Source: Alphaproteobacteria bacterium
Lineage (GTDB): Bacteria; Pseudomonadota; Alphaproteobacteria; Caulobacterales; Aquidulcibacteraceae
Assembly (NCBI GenBank): GCA_026400735.1
Contig: JAPLOL010000096.1
Span: 1-36,360, forward strand
Length of the DNA stretch: 36,360 bases
Direction: 5' to 3'
This document shows positions 7,786-17,713 of this stretch, piece after piece; positions within the stretch are counted from its first letter, which is position 1, and every line of letters starts with the position of its first letter. The notes under the pieces are model-generated. The model worked only from the letters and a program-made list of their open reading frames with translations, did no database searches and was not told the DNA's origin. Made by a program: the position numbers and the translations under genes.

Positions 7786-8102
7786 GCCGGTTTCCAATTG
7801 CAGACGGCGGAGGCAGCTCACAGAAGGGACAACGCGTCAGGGCGCTACGCGGCCTACATCAAGCCAAGTTTGGTGCTTGCCACTCGTTGAGATGGGCTGG
7901 CGCCCCACCGCCAACCTCCGATCAGTCGCGCATGTTGCCGGTTCTCGTTCAAGCCAGGTGGTCTATTTGAAGTGCGCTGAAATCCGTCTTCGGAAAGGTA
8001 TTGCTCGGAACGGTGAGCCGGGAGATCGGGCGTCGTGTGAGATATATTTATGATCTTCACGCATCCCCGGGGCCGCGATAGCCGCTGCTGACGTCGCTTC
8101 GT
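7786..8102. other. 317-bp gap without a supported gene
   Basis: Lies between the convergent ends of the YjdM gene and the thiolase gene. A 68-codon minus-strand frame (7854-8060) starts with GTG, has no family resemblance and no ribosome site, so it is not called. I see no hairpin followed by a T-run and no tRNA-like fold. Confidence 0.5.
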
Positions 8103-9341
8103 TTAGATCCGCTCAATGATGATGGCCGGCGCCATACCCCCACCGGCGCACATCGTCACCAAGCCGCGTTTGAGATCGCGGCGCTCCAATTCATCCAGCA
8201 GAGTGCCAATGAGAATGGCGCCGGATGCCCCGATCGGGTGCCCGAGCGCCATGGCGCCTCCATTGACGTTGACCTTGTCGCGATCAAGCCTGAGGTCTCG
8301 AATGCATTTTTCCGTGACGACGGCAAAAGCCTCGTTGATTTCGAAGAGATCTATGTCGTCGATCGTCAAGCCGGCTTTTGCCAAAACCTTGCGCACGGCG
8401 GGCACAGGTGCGTTCAGCATCAGAGTTGGCGAGTCGCCCATATTTGCCATGGCGACAACGCGAGCGCGGGCTTTCAACCCGTGGGTGCCAGCGTACTTGG
8501 GCGATGCGAGCAGAAGAGCGCCGGCGCCGTCGACAACGCCAGAGGAGTTTCCCGCGTGATGCACGAATTCGATCTTTAGGTCGGGGTGTCGTTCGAGGAT
8601 CAGGCTCCGATAGGTTGTTCCTTTGTCGTCGAGCGGTATGTCGGCGAGTGCGGCAAACGATGGCTTTAGGCTTGCGAGGCCTTCGCGCGTCGTTTGCGGA
8701 CGCGGATACTCTTCGTGGTCGAGCGCGAGCGCGCCGCTTTCACTATAGACGGGCACCAGGCTTTTATCGAAGTGGCCATGCGTGATCGCGTGTGCGGCGC
8801 GTTGCTGACTTACCAGCGCAAGTGAGTCGAGGTCTGCGCGCGGAATGCGTTCAATGCTCGCAATCGCGTCTGCGCAGACGCCCTGGTGCGATTGTGGATG
8901 CAAGGCGCGCAGGTGAAGGTTTCCTGCGTCCATTGTTGGCGCGGCTTTGGAATCGGCAGTCGATGAGGTGTAGGACATCATCTCGCCGCCGCCGGCAATG
9001 ACAAGATCCTCCATGCCGGACATGATCGACGCCGCGGCAAGATTGACTGTGGTGATTCCGGAGCCGCAGAAGCGATCCAGCGTCACACCACTTGCTCGCA
9101 CATCATAGCCGGCGTCGAGCAGGGCCATCCGGCCTAGGTCGCCACCTTGTTTGCCGCGTTGCGTGCTGGTGCCCCAGATCACGTCATCCACGTCGGCGGT
9201 ATCAATGCCTGTGCGCGCGGCAAGGGCCTTCAACACGGTGGCGCTCAGGCGTTGAGGATGGATGTCCGCCAGCGCCCCTTTGCCGCTCTTGCCTATGCCG
9301 CGAGGCGTTCTGCACGCGTCGATGATCAGTGCTTCAGTCAT
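8103..9341 (-). CDS. Acetyl-CoA C-acyltransferase (thiolase, FadA/PhaA type)
   Basis: Thiolytic enzyme cleaving 3-ketoacyl-CoA (or condensing acetyl-CoA). 412 aa. All catalytic elements are present: Cys92 in DRFCGSG, NEAFA at 336-340, His368 in GHPIGASGA and Cys398 in CAGGG. This complete set contrasts with the degenerate thiolase-like protein at 26222-27370. ATG 9341 is chosen over an in-frame TTG at 9347; GAGG stands about 8 nt upstream. Two small genes lie upstream on the same strand and could be co-transcribed. Degradative or biosynthetic use cannot be settled from sequence. Confidence 0.93.
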   Translation of the reverse strand: MTEALIIDACRTPRGIGKSGKGALADIHPQRLSATVLKALAARTGIDTADVDDVIWGTSTQRGKQGGDLGRMALLDAGYDVRASGVTLDRFCGSGITTVNLAAASIMSGMEDLVIAGGGEMMSYTSSTADSKAAPTMDAGNLHLRALHPQSHQGVCADAIASIERIPRADLDSLALVSQQRAAHAITHGHFDKSLVPVYSESGALALDHEEYPRPQTTREGLASLKPSFAALADIPLDDKGTTYRSLILERHPDLKIEFVHHAGNSSGVVDGAGALLLASPKYAGTHGLKARARVVAMANMGDSPTLMLNAPVPAVRKVLAKAGLTIDDIDLFEINEAFAVVTEKCIRDLRLDRDKVNVNGGAMALGHPIGASGAILIGTLLDELERRDLKRGLVTMCAGGGMAPAIIIERI

Positions 9342-9374
9342 GGTCAAACCTCGCCAAATCGGATATCAACTGCG

Positions 9375-9599
9375 CTAGCCTGTGCACCCGTCGCCGCCAG
9401 CCGCACTTCCGGCGCGCACAAAACGCGACGCATCGCTGATCTCTTCGTCGTAGACGAACCGTCGCCGCCGCGGGTCGTCCAGTCGCTGCAAGACGTAAAC
9501 GTCGCGCCAGTGATCCACGATGCGCCACCGAACATTTGGGATGTCCGGCTCAATGAAAATATCTTGCTTCCGAAAGCGCGGGTAAGGGGCGTACAGCAT
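9375..9599 (-). CDS. Small conserved-looking hypothetical protein (74 aa)
   Basis: Open frame from ATG 9599 encoding an aromatic and Arg/Asp-rich protein (PNVRWRIVDHWRDVYVLQRL in the middle, then DDPRRRRFVYDEE). No signal peptide or membrane segment. I do not recognise the family; the regular hydrophobic pattern suggests a small beta-rich domain. It lies 33 bp upstream of the thiolase gene and 79 bp downstream of the FlbD-like gene, all on the minus strand, so a small operon is possible. The ribosome site is weak (GGGGA about 12 nt upstream). Confidence 0.5.
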   Translation of the reverse strand: MLYAPYPRFRKQDIFIEPDIPNVRWRIVDHWRDVYVLQRLDDPRRRRFVYDEEISDASRFVRAGSAAGGDGCTG

Positions 9600-9678
9600 C
9601 TGCCGGCTGATCCCCTCGGCTCAAAAAAGCGATCGCAGCGCGAGCCGCGTCGGGTAAGGCGCGGCATCAGTGCCGCAT

Positions 9679-9882
9679 TTAGGCCGTCTCGCTGTCTTCA
9701 AGGCTCTTGCGCATGTCATCGACGCTGGTGTGAATCTCGGAGAGAACGCGACCATCGGCGAGGGCGATGTGGGTCCCGGAATGACCGGGGTCATAAAGGG
9801 CAACGATTTGAGCTGGATTGACGAACGTCTTTTGTCGTGTCTCCGGGCGATCACCCCGATGTTCGATCTCAAGAAGTCTCAT
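9679..9882 (-). CDS. FlbD-like small protein (67 aa)
   Basis: Soluble 67-aa protein whose core, NPAQIVALYDPGHSGTHIAL followed by ADGRVLSEIHTSVDDM, has the layout of FlbD/SwrD-type small proteins (N-P-x-x-I, then T-x-I-x-L-x-(D/N)-G-(R/K), then an acidic helix). FlbD-type proteins are associated with flagellar genes, but no flagellar genes are nearby, so the call is by shape only. A strong ribosome site (GAAGAGGTGA) precedes ATG 9882, which supports real expression. Confidence 0.6.
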   Translation of the reverse strand: MRLLEIEHRGDRPETRQKTFVNPAQIVALYDPGHSGTHIALADGRVLSEIHTSVDDMRKSLEDSETA

Positions 9883-10012
9883 TGTTCACCTCTTCAAAAT
9901 GGCCGGGCGAGCGCCGTGTCGGCGATCCGGCTTCTGCTTTCATTTACTGCGGGACAGCGATCTGGAGCGGGTGACGCCGGTGCGCGCCCGCGCGCGAATC
10001 GGCGCCCGCGAG

Positions 10013-11857
<1,845 letters not shown>

Positions 11858-12030
11858 GGCTTCGCCAGACCCCAGGTCCCTCAGCGACCCATCCGGCAGT
11901 CGAAATCACAGGATGATCCGCCATAGCAGGACTGGCCATCGCGATGCAATGATTAGATATGAATGGTGGTCACAAAACGGTCAGTATGACGCATCTTTAC
12001 ATGGATAGTGATGGCTGATACATCACATGC

Positions 12031-12357
12031 ATGCTCACTTCCGCACAGCTTCGGGCGTCGCGCGCGCTCTTGGGTATTGACCAACGCACCTTGGCCGATT
12101 GGGCGGGTGTCTCCCTGCCGACCATTCAGCGGATGGAGGCGAGCGACGGCTATGTCCGGGGCGTCGTCGACACGCTGACAAAGGTCGTCGCAGCGCTCGA
12201 ATTGGCGGGCGTCGAACTCATTGGCGAGAACAGCGTCAGCAGCGGCGGCGGCCGTGGCGTGCGGCTGCGCGAGCCCGCAACGCCGATCGGGCGCGATCCC
12301 AAGGTGCGCGCGAGCGACGTCGGCGCAAAACGCAAAGGCTCGCAGCTCCCTGCGTGA
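12031..12357 (+). CDS. Small XRE-family HTH regulator
   Basis: 108-aa DNA-binding protein. Residues about 5-60 form a Cro/XRE helix-turn-helix ([20 protein letters not shown], then GVSLPTIQRMEASDG). The remainder is a basic, low-complexity tail rich in Arg, Gly and Lys. Start ATG 12031. It ends 10 nt before the SulP start, so the two are very likely one transcript and the regulator probably controls its own operon. The divergent pckG gene starts about 170 bp upstream; the region between contains CATCGCGATG (11937-11946), a perfect 10-bp palindrome, as one possible site. Confidence 0.88.
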   Translation: MLTSAQLRASRALLGIDQRTLADWAGVSLPTIQRMEASDGYVRGVVDTLTKVVAALELAGVELIGENSVSSGGGRGVRLREPATPIGRDPKVRASDVGAKRKGSQLPA

Positions 12358-12367
12358 CTGCACTTCA

Positions 12368-14092
12368 ATGACCATCGAAAATACTGCTTCCCCAAAGCCG
12401 GCTCTTTTCAACTGGCGTCTTTACATTCCGAAATCGATCACGGTGATCGCCCAGGAGGGCTATCGCTTCGCCGACTTCCGGGCCGACGCGCTGGCCGGGT
12501 TGACGGTCGCTATCGTGGCGTTGCCGCTCGCCATGGCGATCGCCATCGCCTCGGGAACAACGCCGGACAAAGGCCTGATCACCGCAGTGATCGCCGGCTT
12601 CCTGATTTCCGCTTTGGGCGGCTCGCGGTTTCAGATTGGCGGGCCGACGGGCGCCTTCATCGTCGTCGTCTATGGCGTGATCCAACAGCACGGCTTCGAT
12701 GGCCTGGTGCTCGCAACCATCATGGCGGGCGCACTGCTCGTGATCGCTGGTCTTCTCCGCTTCGGCGACTGGATCAAATACATTCCCGAACCGGTCGTCA
12801 CGGGGTTCACGGCCGGCATCGCCGTCATCATTTTCACCAGCCAGTTGCGCGATCTGTTCGGTCTCCGCATGGACAGTGTCCCGGCTGAGTTTGTCGCCAA
12901 GCTGGAAGCGTTTTGGTCTGTGCGCGACACGCTGGCGCTTCCGGCGCTCGCGGTCGCGATCGGCGCGCTGGCTGCGATCGTGTTTTCGCGCAAATACGCG
13001 CCGAAGTTACCGGGTTTTCTGATTGCCGTGGGCGGGGCGGCGGTGGTGGTCGCCTTGTTCAACGTGCCGGTTGAAACCATCGGCTCGCGTTTTGGCGGCG
13101 TGCCTTCGACCTTGCCCGCGCCGATCATTCCGACCGTGACGTGGGAGCGTGTGCGCGACCTGTTTCAGCCAGCGTTCACCATCGCCTTCCTGGCCGGCGT
13201 CGAGAGCCTTTTGTCGGCCATGGTTGCGGACGGCATGACGGGGCGGCGTCATCGCTCCAATTGCGAACTCGTGGCGCAGGGCGTCGCCAATATCGCGTCT
13301 GGTCTGTTCGGCGGCATTTCCGCGACGGGCGCCATCGCGCGCACCGCCACCAACATTCGCGCCGGTGGCAGGACGCCGGTTGCGGGCATGCTGCATGCGG
13401 CGTTCATCCTGGCGAGCATGCTCGCGCTGGGGCCGCTCATGGCTTATGTGCCGCTCGCGAGCCTTGCCGCAGTGCTGGTCATCGTGGCGTGGAACATGAG
13501 CGAGCACGAACGCTTCCGCCACCTGCTGAGCGGTCCGGTGGGTGATCGCGTCGTGTTGCTCGCGACGTTCGGTTTGACGGTGCTGGTTGACCTGACGGTC
13601 GCGATCGAAGTCGGCATCGTGCTTGCCGCGATCATCTTCATGCACCGGATGGCCGAAGCGACCGCCATTCAGAAGGGCGTGTCTTTCATTGAGAAGGACC
13701 GTGACGATTTCAGCGATCCGGCGCCGTCGGCCTATCAGGCGCGCCGTGAATTACCGAACGGCGTGGAAATGTTCGAGCTTCGGGGAGCGCTCTTCTTCGG
13801 CGCCGCCAGTCGTCTCAATGACGCGTTGGAGGCGGCGTTTCCCACGCCGAAGGTTTTCATCCTGCGCTTTGACGCCGTGCCGATGATCGATGCATCCGGC
13901 GTCGGCGCGCTCAGTCGTTTCCTCAAACGATGCGCCGACCACAAGACCCAAGTGCTCATCAGCGAACTCAACGCCGGGTCGCGCGCCGTGCTGGAGCGCA
14001 TGGGCGTGTTGGCTATGACGAATGTCGAAGCCTTGACCAGCTATGGCGACGCCATTGCGCGCGCCGAAGCGCTGATGGAGCGGCAATCCTAG
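12368..14092 (+). CDS. SulP family anion transporter with STAS domain
   Basis: Inner-membrane transporter for inorganic anions (sulfate, bicarbonate or others; substrate not readable). 574 aa. The N-terminal ~420 residues hold the many hydrophobic helices and family signatures: ALAGLTVAIVALPLAMAIAI, then QIGGPTGAFIVVVYGVI, and the GISATGAIARTATNIRAGGR block. Residues about 455-565 form a cytosolic STAS domain (VEMFELRGALFFGAASRL ... LRFDAVPMIDASGVGAL), with the conserved D-x-S-G. The gene follows the XRE regulator by 10 nt and abuts the next gene with no gap. Confidence 0.93.
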   Translation: MTIENTASPKPALFNWRLYIPKSITVIAQEGYRFADFRADALAGLTVAIVALPLAMAIAIASGTTPDKGLITAVIAGFLISALGGSRFQIGGPTGAFIVVVYGVIQQHGFDGLVLATIMAGALLVIAGLLRFGDWIKYIPEPVVTGFTAGIAVIIFTSQLRDLFGLRMDSVPAEFVAKLEAFWSVRDTLALPALAVAIGALAAIVFSRKYAPKLPGFLIAVGGAAVVVALFNVPVETIGSRFGGVPSTLPAPIIPTVTWERVRDLFQPAFTIAFLAGVESLLSAMVADGMTGRRHRSNCELVAQGVANIASGLFGGISATGAIARTATNIRAGGRTPVAGMLHAAFILASMLALGPLMAYVPLASLAAVLVIVAWNMSEHERFRHLLSGPVGDRVVLLATFGLTVLVDLTVAIEVGIVLAAIIFMHRMAEATAIQKGVSFIEKDRDDFSDPAPSAYQARRELPNGVEMFELRGALFFGAASRLNDALEAAFPTPKVFILRFDAVPMIDASGVGALSRFLKRCADHKTQVLISELNAGSRAVLERMGVLAMTNVEALTSYGDAIARAEALMERQS

Positions 14093-14854
14093 ATGACCCG
14101 CGAACTTGCCCGGCGCGATGGCCTGTTCGGACCCATCCGCGTGCTCGAACGCAAGAGCGACGGCGCGCGCCTCTATTGCATCAATGGCAGCGTCCAGACG
14201 CTGATGCTTCCCGAGGGTGTCAGCGCCTTCGGTTACGTTCACGCCGCCAAAATTCTCGCGGCCGATGCACAGGCTGTGCTCATGATCGGCGGGGGCGGTG
14301 GAAGTCTCGCCACAATGCTCGCGCGACGCGGCCATCAGGTCACAGTGCTTGATATCGATCCGGCGGCGGAGGAAATCGCGCGGAAATACTTCGGTCTGCA
14401 TGACGGCGTGCATTGGCTCACGACCGACCCGATCGCGTTCATCGAGAACTATCGCGGCGTATTCGACGCGGTCATCATCGATGCGTGCGATGCCGCGGGA
14501 CTTGTCAGCCCATTTAACAAGCCTCACGTCATCGCCAACATTCTTGCGAAGGCGTGCCCGCACGGCTCGCTGATCGTCAACGTCGTGGGTGAGGACGGCG
14601 CTCCGTCCTGGGGCGGCTGGATGGCGGCCAAACTGGCGTCGCTCGGATTGAGTGTGTGTCTCTACCGCGCCGAGGATGGTTGGGAGGGCAATGAAGTCCT
14701 GCACGCGCGCAAGGAGGGGCCGACTGACCAATTGACGGTCACCGATCTGCAGCAGCGCCCCCCCGAGGCGCGCACCTATCTCATGTCGCTTCGCCCGCAT
14801 GTCTCCGGTCGCGGCCGTTCCATTCAGAAAAGGAAACGCGATGCCGAAACCTAA
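14093..14854 (+). CDS. Spermidine-synthase-like / SAM-binding Rossmann protein
   Basis: 253-aa protein with a Rossmann core: GGGGGSLATMLARRGHQVTV, with the glycine loop at 66-70, VLDIDP at 85-90 and DAVIIDACDA at about 124-133. The order matches polyamine aminopropyltransferase-like proteins (spermidine synthase fold), which use decarboxylated SAM or SAM. The classical catalytic tyrosine/acid set is not clearly present, so the reaction is unknown and genuine spermidine synthesis is doubtful. The ATG follows the SulP stop codon directly, and the C-terminus overlaps the DUF983 gene by 14 nt, so translational coupling is likely. Confidence 0.8.
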   Translation: MTRELARRDGLFGPIRVLERKSDGARLYCINGSVQTLMLPEGVSAFGYVHAAKILAADAQAVLMIGGGGGSLATMLARRGHQVTVLDIDPAAEEIARKYFGLHDGVHWLTTDPIAFIENYRGVFDAVIIDACDAAGLVSPFNKPHVIANILAKACPHGSLIVNVVGEDGAPSWGGWMAAKLASLGLSVCLYRAEDGWEGNEVLHARKEGPTDQLTVTDLQQRPPEARTYLMSLRPHVSGRGRSIQKRKRDAET

Positions 14855-15191
14855 GCGTCGCCTGGGGCAGGCGCTGCAGCGCGGCCTGCGCGGCCGTTGC
14901 CCAGCTTGCGGCAAAGGTCGGTTGTTGCGGAATTATTTGACGCCCAACACAACATGCGGTGCGTGCGGTGAGGATTTTTCTCGGTATCAGGCTGCGGATT
15001 TCGCGCCCTATCTCGTGACATTTCTCGTCGGCATGATTTTCACACCGCTCACGCTCGTCCTGTCGACCCACGCCAACGACTTTACCCTGCCTATTCTACT
15101 GCTTGCGGCTCTCGCGAGCGCCATATTGCTCTTGCCTCCAATAAAGGGCGCCGCACTCGGTTTGCTTTGGGCGGTGAACGAGACGAATTGA
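14841..15191 (+). CDS. DUF983 family membrane protein
   Basis: 116-aa protein. The N-terminus carries two zinc-ribbon knuckles, CPACGKG (about 20-26) and CGACGED (about 38-44), followed by two hydrophobic helices (about 54-73 and 80-100), the standard DUF983 arrangement. Function of the family is unknown; in alphaproteobacteria its members often sit near cytochrome oxidase or lipid genes, which is not the case here. ATG 14841 has AAGG 7 nt upstream. It is the last gene of the XRE-SulP-methyltransferase-like set. Confidence 0.9.
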   Translation: MPKPKRRLGQALQRGLRGRCPACGKGRLLRNYLTPNTTCGACGEDFSRYQAADFAPYLVTFLVGMIFTPLTLVLSTHANDFTLPILLLAALASAILLLPPIKGAALGLLWAVNETN

Positions 15192-15438
15192 GCGTTTGTG
15201 AGAGCCCGCAAACATTCGCAAGTGAGGGCTGTGTTGCGACTTTCTAGCCCTGTGTTCGGCCCGCGCCGGAGGCGCATGGCTTGCCGTTGAACCAAGACAA
15301 AGCCCTGCGTCCCGACACCTTCAGTGCGCCATCGCGCGCAGGCGGCGTCACGGTGAAAAGCGGAGCGTGCCTTGACGCCGCTGAGCACGATGGCATTCAG
15401 TCGATAGGCGCAATGCAGGCAGATGCGTATAGGATTTA
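15192..15438. other. 247-bp gap downstream of DUF983; contains a repeat copy
   Basis: No credible coding frame. AGGGCT (15225-15230) and AGCCCT (15246-15251) could pair across a 15-nt loop, but there is no T-run, so I do not call a terminator. The 26-bp repeat copy 2 lies at 15370-15395. Confidence 0.45.
15370..15395. repeat. 26-bp repeat, copy 2 (partner at 146-171)
   Basis: Same direct orientation as copy 1 and identical in 22 of 26 positions, the differences being the four central bases. The two copies are 15.2 kb apart and both in non-coding DNA. No coding explanation is seen. Confidence 0.45.
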
Positions 15439-15603
15439 ATGTCGATCACGCCCTATCCGGTGCGCTTTTGCGGGCATCCGCCAACATTCGCCGGCAAGCG
15501 GAAATGCGTGACGGAGGAAATGTCGGTGGTTTGTCTGCCTCATTCCGAAAAGGCACGGAAATACAGCGTCGTATCCTTCCGCGAAACGATCGAGTGGGAA
15601 TGA
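15439..15603 (+). CDS. Small hypothetical protein (54 aa)
   Basis: An ATG at 15439 with AGGA (15431-15434) just upstream opens a 54-codon frame beginning MSITPYPVRFCGHPP and ending SFRETIEWE. It has three cysteines (residues 11, 23 and 32) and a charged C-terminal part. I recognise no family. The stop is 4 nt before the start of the next gene, so the two may be co-translated. A competing frame (15423-15611) reads through the same DNA but has a less protein-like composition. Confidence 0.4.
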   Translation: MSITPYPVRFCGHPPTFAGKRKCVTEEMSVVCLPHSEKARKYSVVSFRETIEWE

Positions 15604-15607
15604 CGCA

Positions 15608-15973
15608 ATGAACGTCGCTGCAGGTGTTGCGATCGCCGTCCTTGTGCTCGTGCTCGCGTATCTCTGGAACGTGCACGATCTGCGGGGGTGGGAGCCGGAC
15701 AGCTATTCCGAGGACCCGACGCTCATCCTCGCGACCTTGCCTGGCAAGCCGAGCTTCACGTTTGCGGATTGCCTTCCTGGCGCCATCAATGACCACGCGT
15801 TGCCAAGTTCCGAAGAATATTCCGGCAGCGGCAGCCTGCCAGTGTTCACCTGCCGGAGCAGATCAAGCGCGCTTACAATTTTGCTGACTTACATTGCGCT
15901 GGCCGCTTCGGCCTTGTTTGCGTTTCACCTTGTGCGTTCGAAACGCGGCGCGCGAGTTAGCGAAGTGCAGTGA
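15608..15973 (+). CDS. Hypothetical membrane protein with two helices (121 aa)
   Basis: 121 aa with a hydrophobic N-terminal segment (VAAGVAIAVLVLVLAYLW, about 3-20) and a second near the C-terminus (ALTILLTYIALAASALFAFH, about 87-106), separated by about 65 polar residues containing two cysteines. The predicted shape is an extracytoplasmic loop anchored by both ends; the tail is basic (RSKRGAR), consistent with a cytosolic C-terminus. Family not recognised. It sits between the 54-aa ORF and the inverse-autotransporter-like barrel gene on the same strand, with 82 nt before the latter. Confidence 0.6.
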   Translation: MNVAAGVAIAVLVLVLAYLWNVHDLRGWEPDSYSEDPTLILATLPGKPSFTFADCLPGAINDHALPSSEEYSGSGSLPVFTCRSRSSALTILLTYIALAASALFAFHLVRSKRGARVSEVQ

Positions 15974-16055
15974 GCGTTTCGTCTGCGCAGCAAGTTGTTA
16001 ACCTCAACATAAGTATAAGGCCTCCGCCAAACTGCAGAAGCAGGTGGGGGACTAG

Positions 16056-17006
16056 ATGCATAAGGCATACGCGGCGCGCCTTGCGGGCGCTGCAGCATTG
16101 TTGGCGGCGGGCTCCGCCACAGCCGACACACTCTCAACGGATATTTCGCTCGCAAACGGCGCCTTCGATGTTGGCGCAGACAGCGACGGTTTGAAAATAT
16201 CCGGTGATTTTCGCAGATCTCTCGCCGCCATCACCGGCGAATCCAATGCCGATTGGTTGAGCCGTGTACGCGGCGGCTACGATTATCACAGCGATGGCGA
16301 CAGTCGCTTCTGGGTCGAGACGCTGCAGCCATTGATGCAGTCCGAACGCAGCACCGTGTTCTGGCAGGCGCGGCTTTCGCATGCGCTCGACGATCAGACG
16401 ATCAATGCGGGGCTCGGGTATCGCTGGCTATCGCCGGACGCAAAGCTGCTGCTCGGCGCCAACGCGTTTTATGATTTTTCGTTCGAGGCTGGGCACCAGC
16501 GCGCGTCGCTGGGGCTGGAAGCGATCGGCCCTGTGTTCTCGTTGCGCGGCAATTTCTATGACGCGGTGAGCGGATGGGAAGATTTGGGCGGCGGTGTGCG
16601 TGAGCATGCGCTCGGCGGCGCGGATCTCTCGCTGGATAGCCAGGCGCCGCATATGCCGTGGCTGCGCATCGGCGCGCGGTACTATCAATGGAATGGTATT
16701 GAGGCTGATGACGCGAAGGGCTTGCAGGGCACGCTGACAGCGGATGTGTCCGATCGCCTGCAGTTCGTCGGGACGTACGCTGGTAACGACGATCCCGAAG
16801 GCGATTATTATCTCGGTATTCGCTTCCGCCTGGCGGGCGGCGAGCGCCCGACGGCGACGCGGGAGTTCTGGTCGCCCACGATCATCGAAGGGCGCGATCT
16901 ATCCGAGCATCGCTTGGATTTTGTCGAACGCGAGAACCGCATCATCACTGAAAGTCAGGGTGGGGCGTTTGCTTCGGGCACGATCACTGTGTCGCGCGGC
17001 GATTGA
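16056..17006 (+). CDS. Orphan inverse-autotransporter beta-barrel (intimin/invasin type), no passenger
   Basis: 316-aa predicted outer-membrane protein. Signal peptide about 1-23 (AAALLAAGSATA, cleavage before DTLS). Residues about 85-175 carry the core signature of the inverse autotransporter beta domain: GLGYRW (119-124), LGANAFYD (133-140), GHQRASLGLEA (146-156) and a G-N-F-Y-D ... S-G-W repeat. The last strand YYLGIRFRL is at 251-259. A barrel-exit-like motif HRLDFVERENRIITE follows (285-299), resembling the VxRNNxIVLEY stretch that in intimins leads to Ig-like passenger repeats. Here the chain ends 17 residues later, so there is no surface passenger. ATG 16056 has GGTGGGGG upstream. The stop is 10 nt before the secreted-protein gene, so the two form one unit. 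Confidence 0.8.
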   Translation: MHKAYAARLAGAAALLAAGSATADTLSTDISLANGAFDVGADSDGLKISGDFRRSLAAITGESNADWLSRVRGGYDYHSDGDSRFWVETLQPLMQSERSTVFWQARLSHALDDQTINAGLGYRWLSPDAKLLLGANAFYDFSFEAGHQRASLGLEAIGPVFSLRGNFYDAVSGWEDLGGGVREHALGGADLSLDSQAPHMPWLRIGARYYQWNGIEADDAKGLQGTLTADVSDRLQFVGTYAGNDDPEGDYYLGIRFRLAGGERPTATREFWSPTIIEGRDLSEHRLDFVERENRIITESQGGAFASGTITVSRGD

Positions 17007-17016
17007 GGGGCATCGA

Positions 17017-17712
17017 ATGAAACGCGCATTGTTTGCCGCTATTGCTCTGCTGGGCGTTGGCTTCGGTATGCAGGCCAATGCCGCGCCGACTGATGCTGAA
17101 GTGAACTGGAATACGTTGCTGTGTGCGGACAACGTCGACGCCAATTTTACGGGCTATTGCATGGGGCCGGCGGGGCGTCTGGAAATCACGCTGCACGCGT
17201 TTCAACTGCGCGATGCGCAGACACAGGAGATGGTGACGATCGCGTCCGCCACGCAGACGTTCGATTTCGCCGGCGTTGCCGCTAACACCGATATCGGCGC
17301 GTACGCGAGCTCGCTGCAAATTCCGTACGGCTCCTACGATGCGTTGGGCTTCGTGATGGGCATTAACACGACGTTCTCTGGACAAACCAACGGCGGCGCT
17401 GCGGGCGATTGCGCGATCACAGCGTCCGGTTTTTCCACCTCACTTGGCGCTGCTGCGCCGCGCACCATCGATATTCGCGCGCTTGGGCTCGATTACGACA
17501 CGCAAGCGATCGTGTTGCCACCTGGCGACCGTCTGCAGGGCATCGACGACGAGGCAACGGGCCTGCCGTTCACGGTAGCGGCTGGCGACAGTGTCAGCTT
17601 CAACATGAGTGTCAGCGCTGGGCGCGGCATTTGGTATGAGTATGCCAACGGTGTGTGCGTTGCCGCCGGACCTTATGGGCCGCGCGTGCGCACTGGGTTC
17701 ACGCTCAACTGA
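17017..17712 (+). CDS. Secreted four-cysteine protein of unknown function
   Basis: 231 aa. A classical signal peptide (MKRALFAAIALLGVGFGMQA, cleavage after NA at about 22). The mature part is rich in Gly, Ala, Thr and beta-type sequence, with four cysteines (36, 48, and two later in GDCAIT and NGVCVAAG), enough for two disulfides, as expected of a periplasmic or surface protein. I do not recognise the family. Ribosome site GAGGGG overlaps the upstream stop. Position 10 nt after the barrel gene suggests a functional partner, perhaps a separately encoded cargo (inference). It is convergent with gnd, one base between stop codons. Confidence 0.7.
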   Translation: MKRALFAAIALLGVGFGMQANAAPTDAEVNWNTLLCADNVDANFTGYCMGPAGRLEITLHAFQLRDAQTQEMVTIASATQTFDFAGVAANTDIGAYASSLQIPYGSYDALGFVMGINTTFSGQTNGGAAGDCAITASGFSTSLGAAAPRTIDIRALGLDYDTQAIVLPPGDRLQGIDDEATGLPFTVAAGDSVSFNMSVSAGRGIWYEYANGVCVAAGPYGPRVRTGFTLN

Positions 17713-17713
17713 G

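Noticed and set aside
7854..8060. 68-codon minus-strand ORF in the gap after the YjdM gene
   Set aside because: GTG start, no ribosome site, no family resemblance.
11937..11946. Palindrome CATCGCGATG in the pckG/XRE intergenic region as a firm operator
   Set aside because: A single 10-bp palindrome in GC-rich DNA is not strong evidence, so it is only mentioned under the XRE gene.
15423..15611. 62-codon plus-strand ORF overlapping the start of the two-helix membrane protein (ATGA)
   Set aside because: The neighbouring frame 15439-15603 has a better ribosome site and more protein-like composition; both cannot be real.
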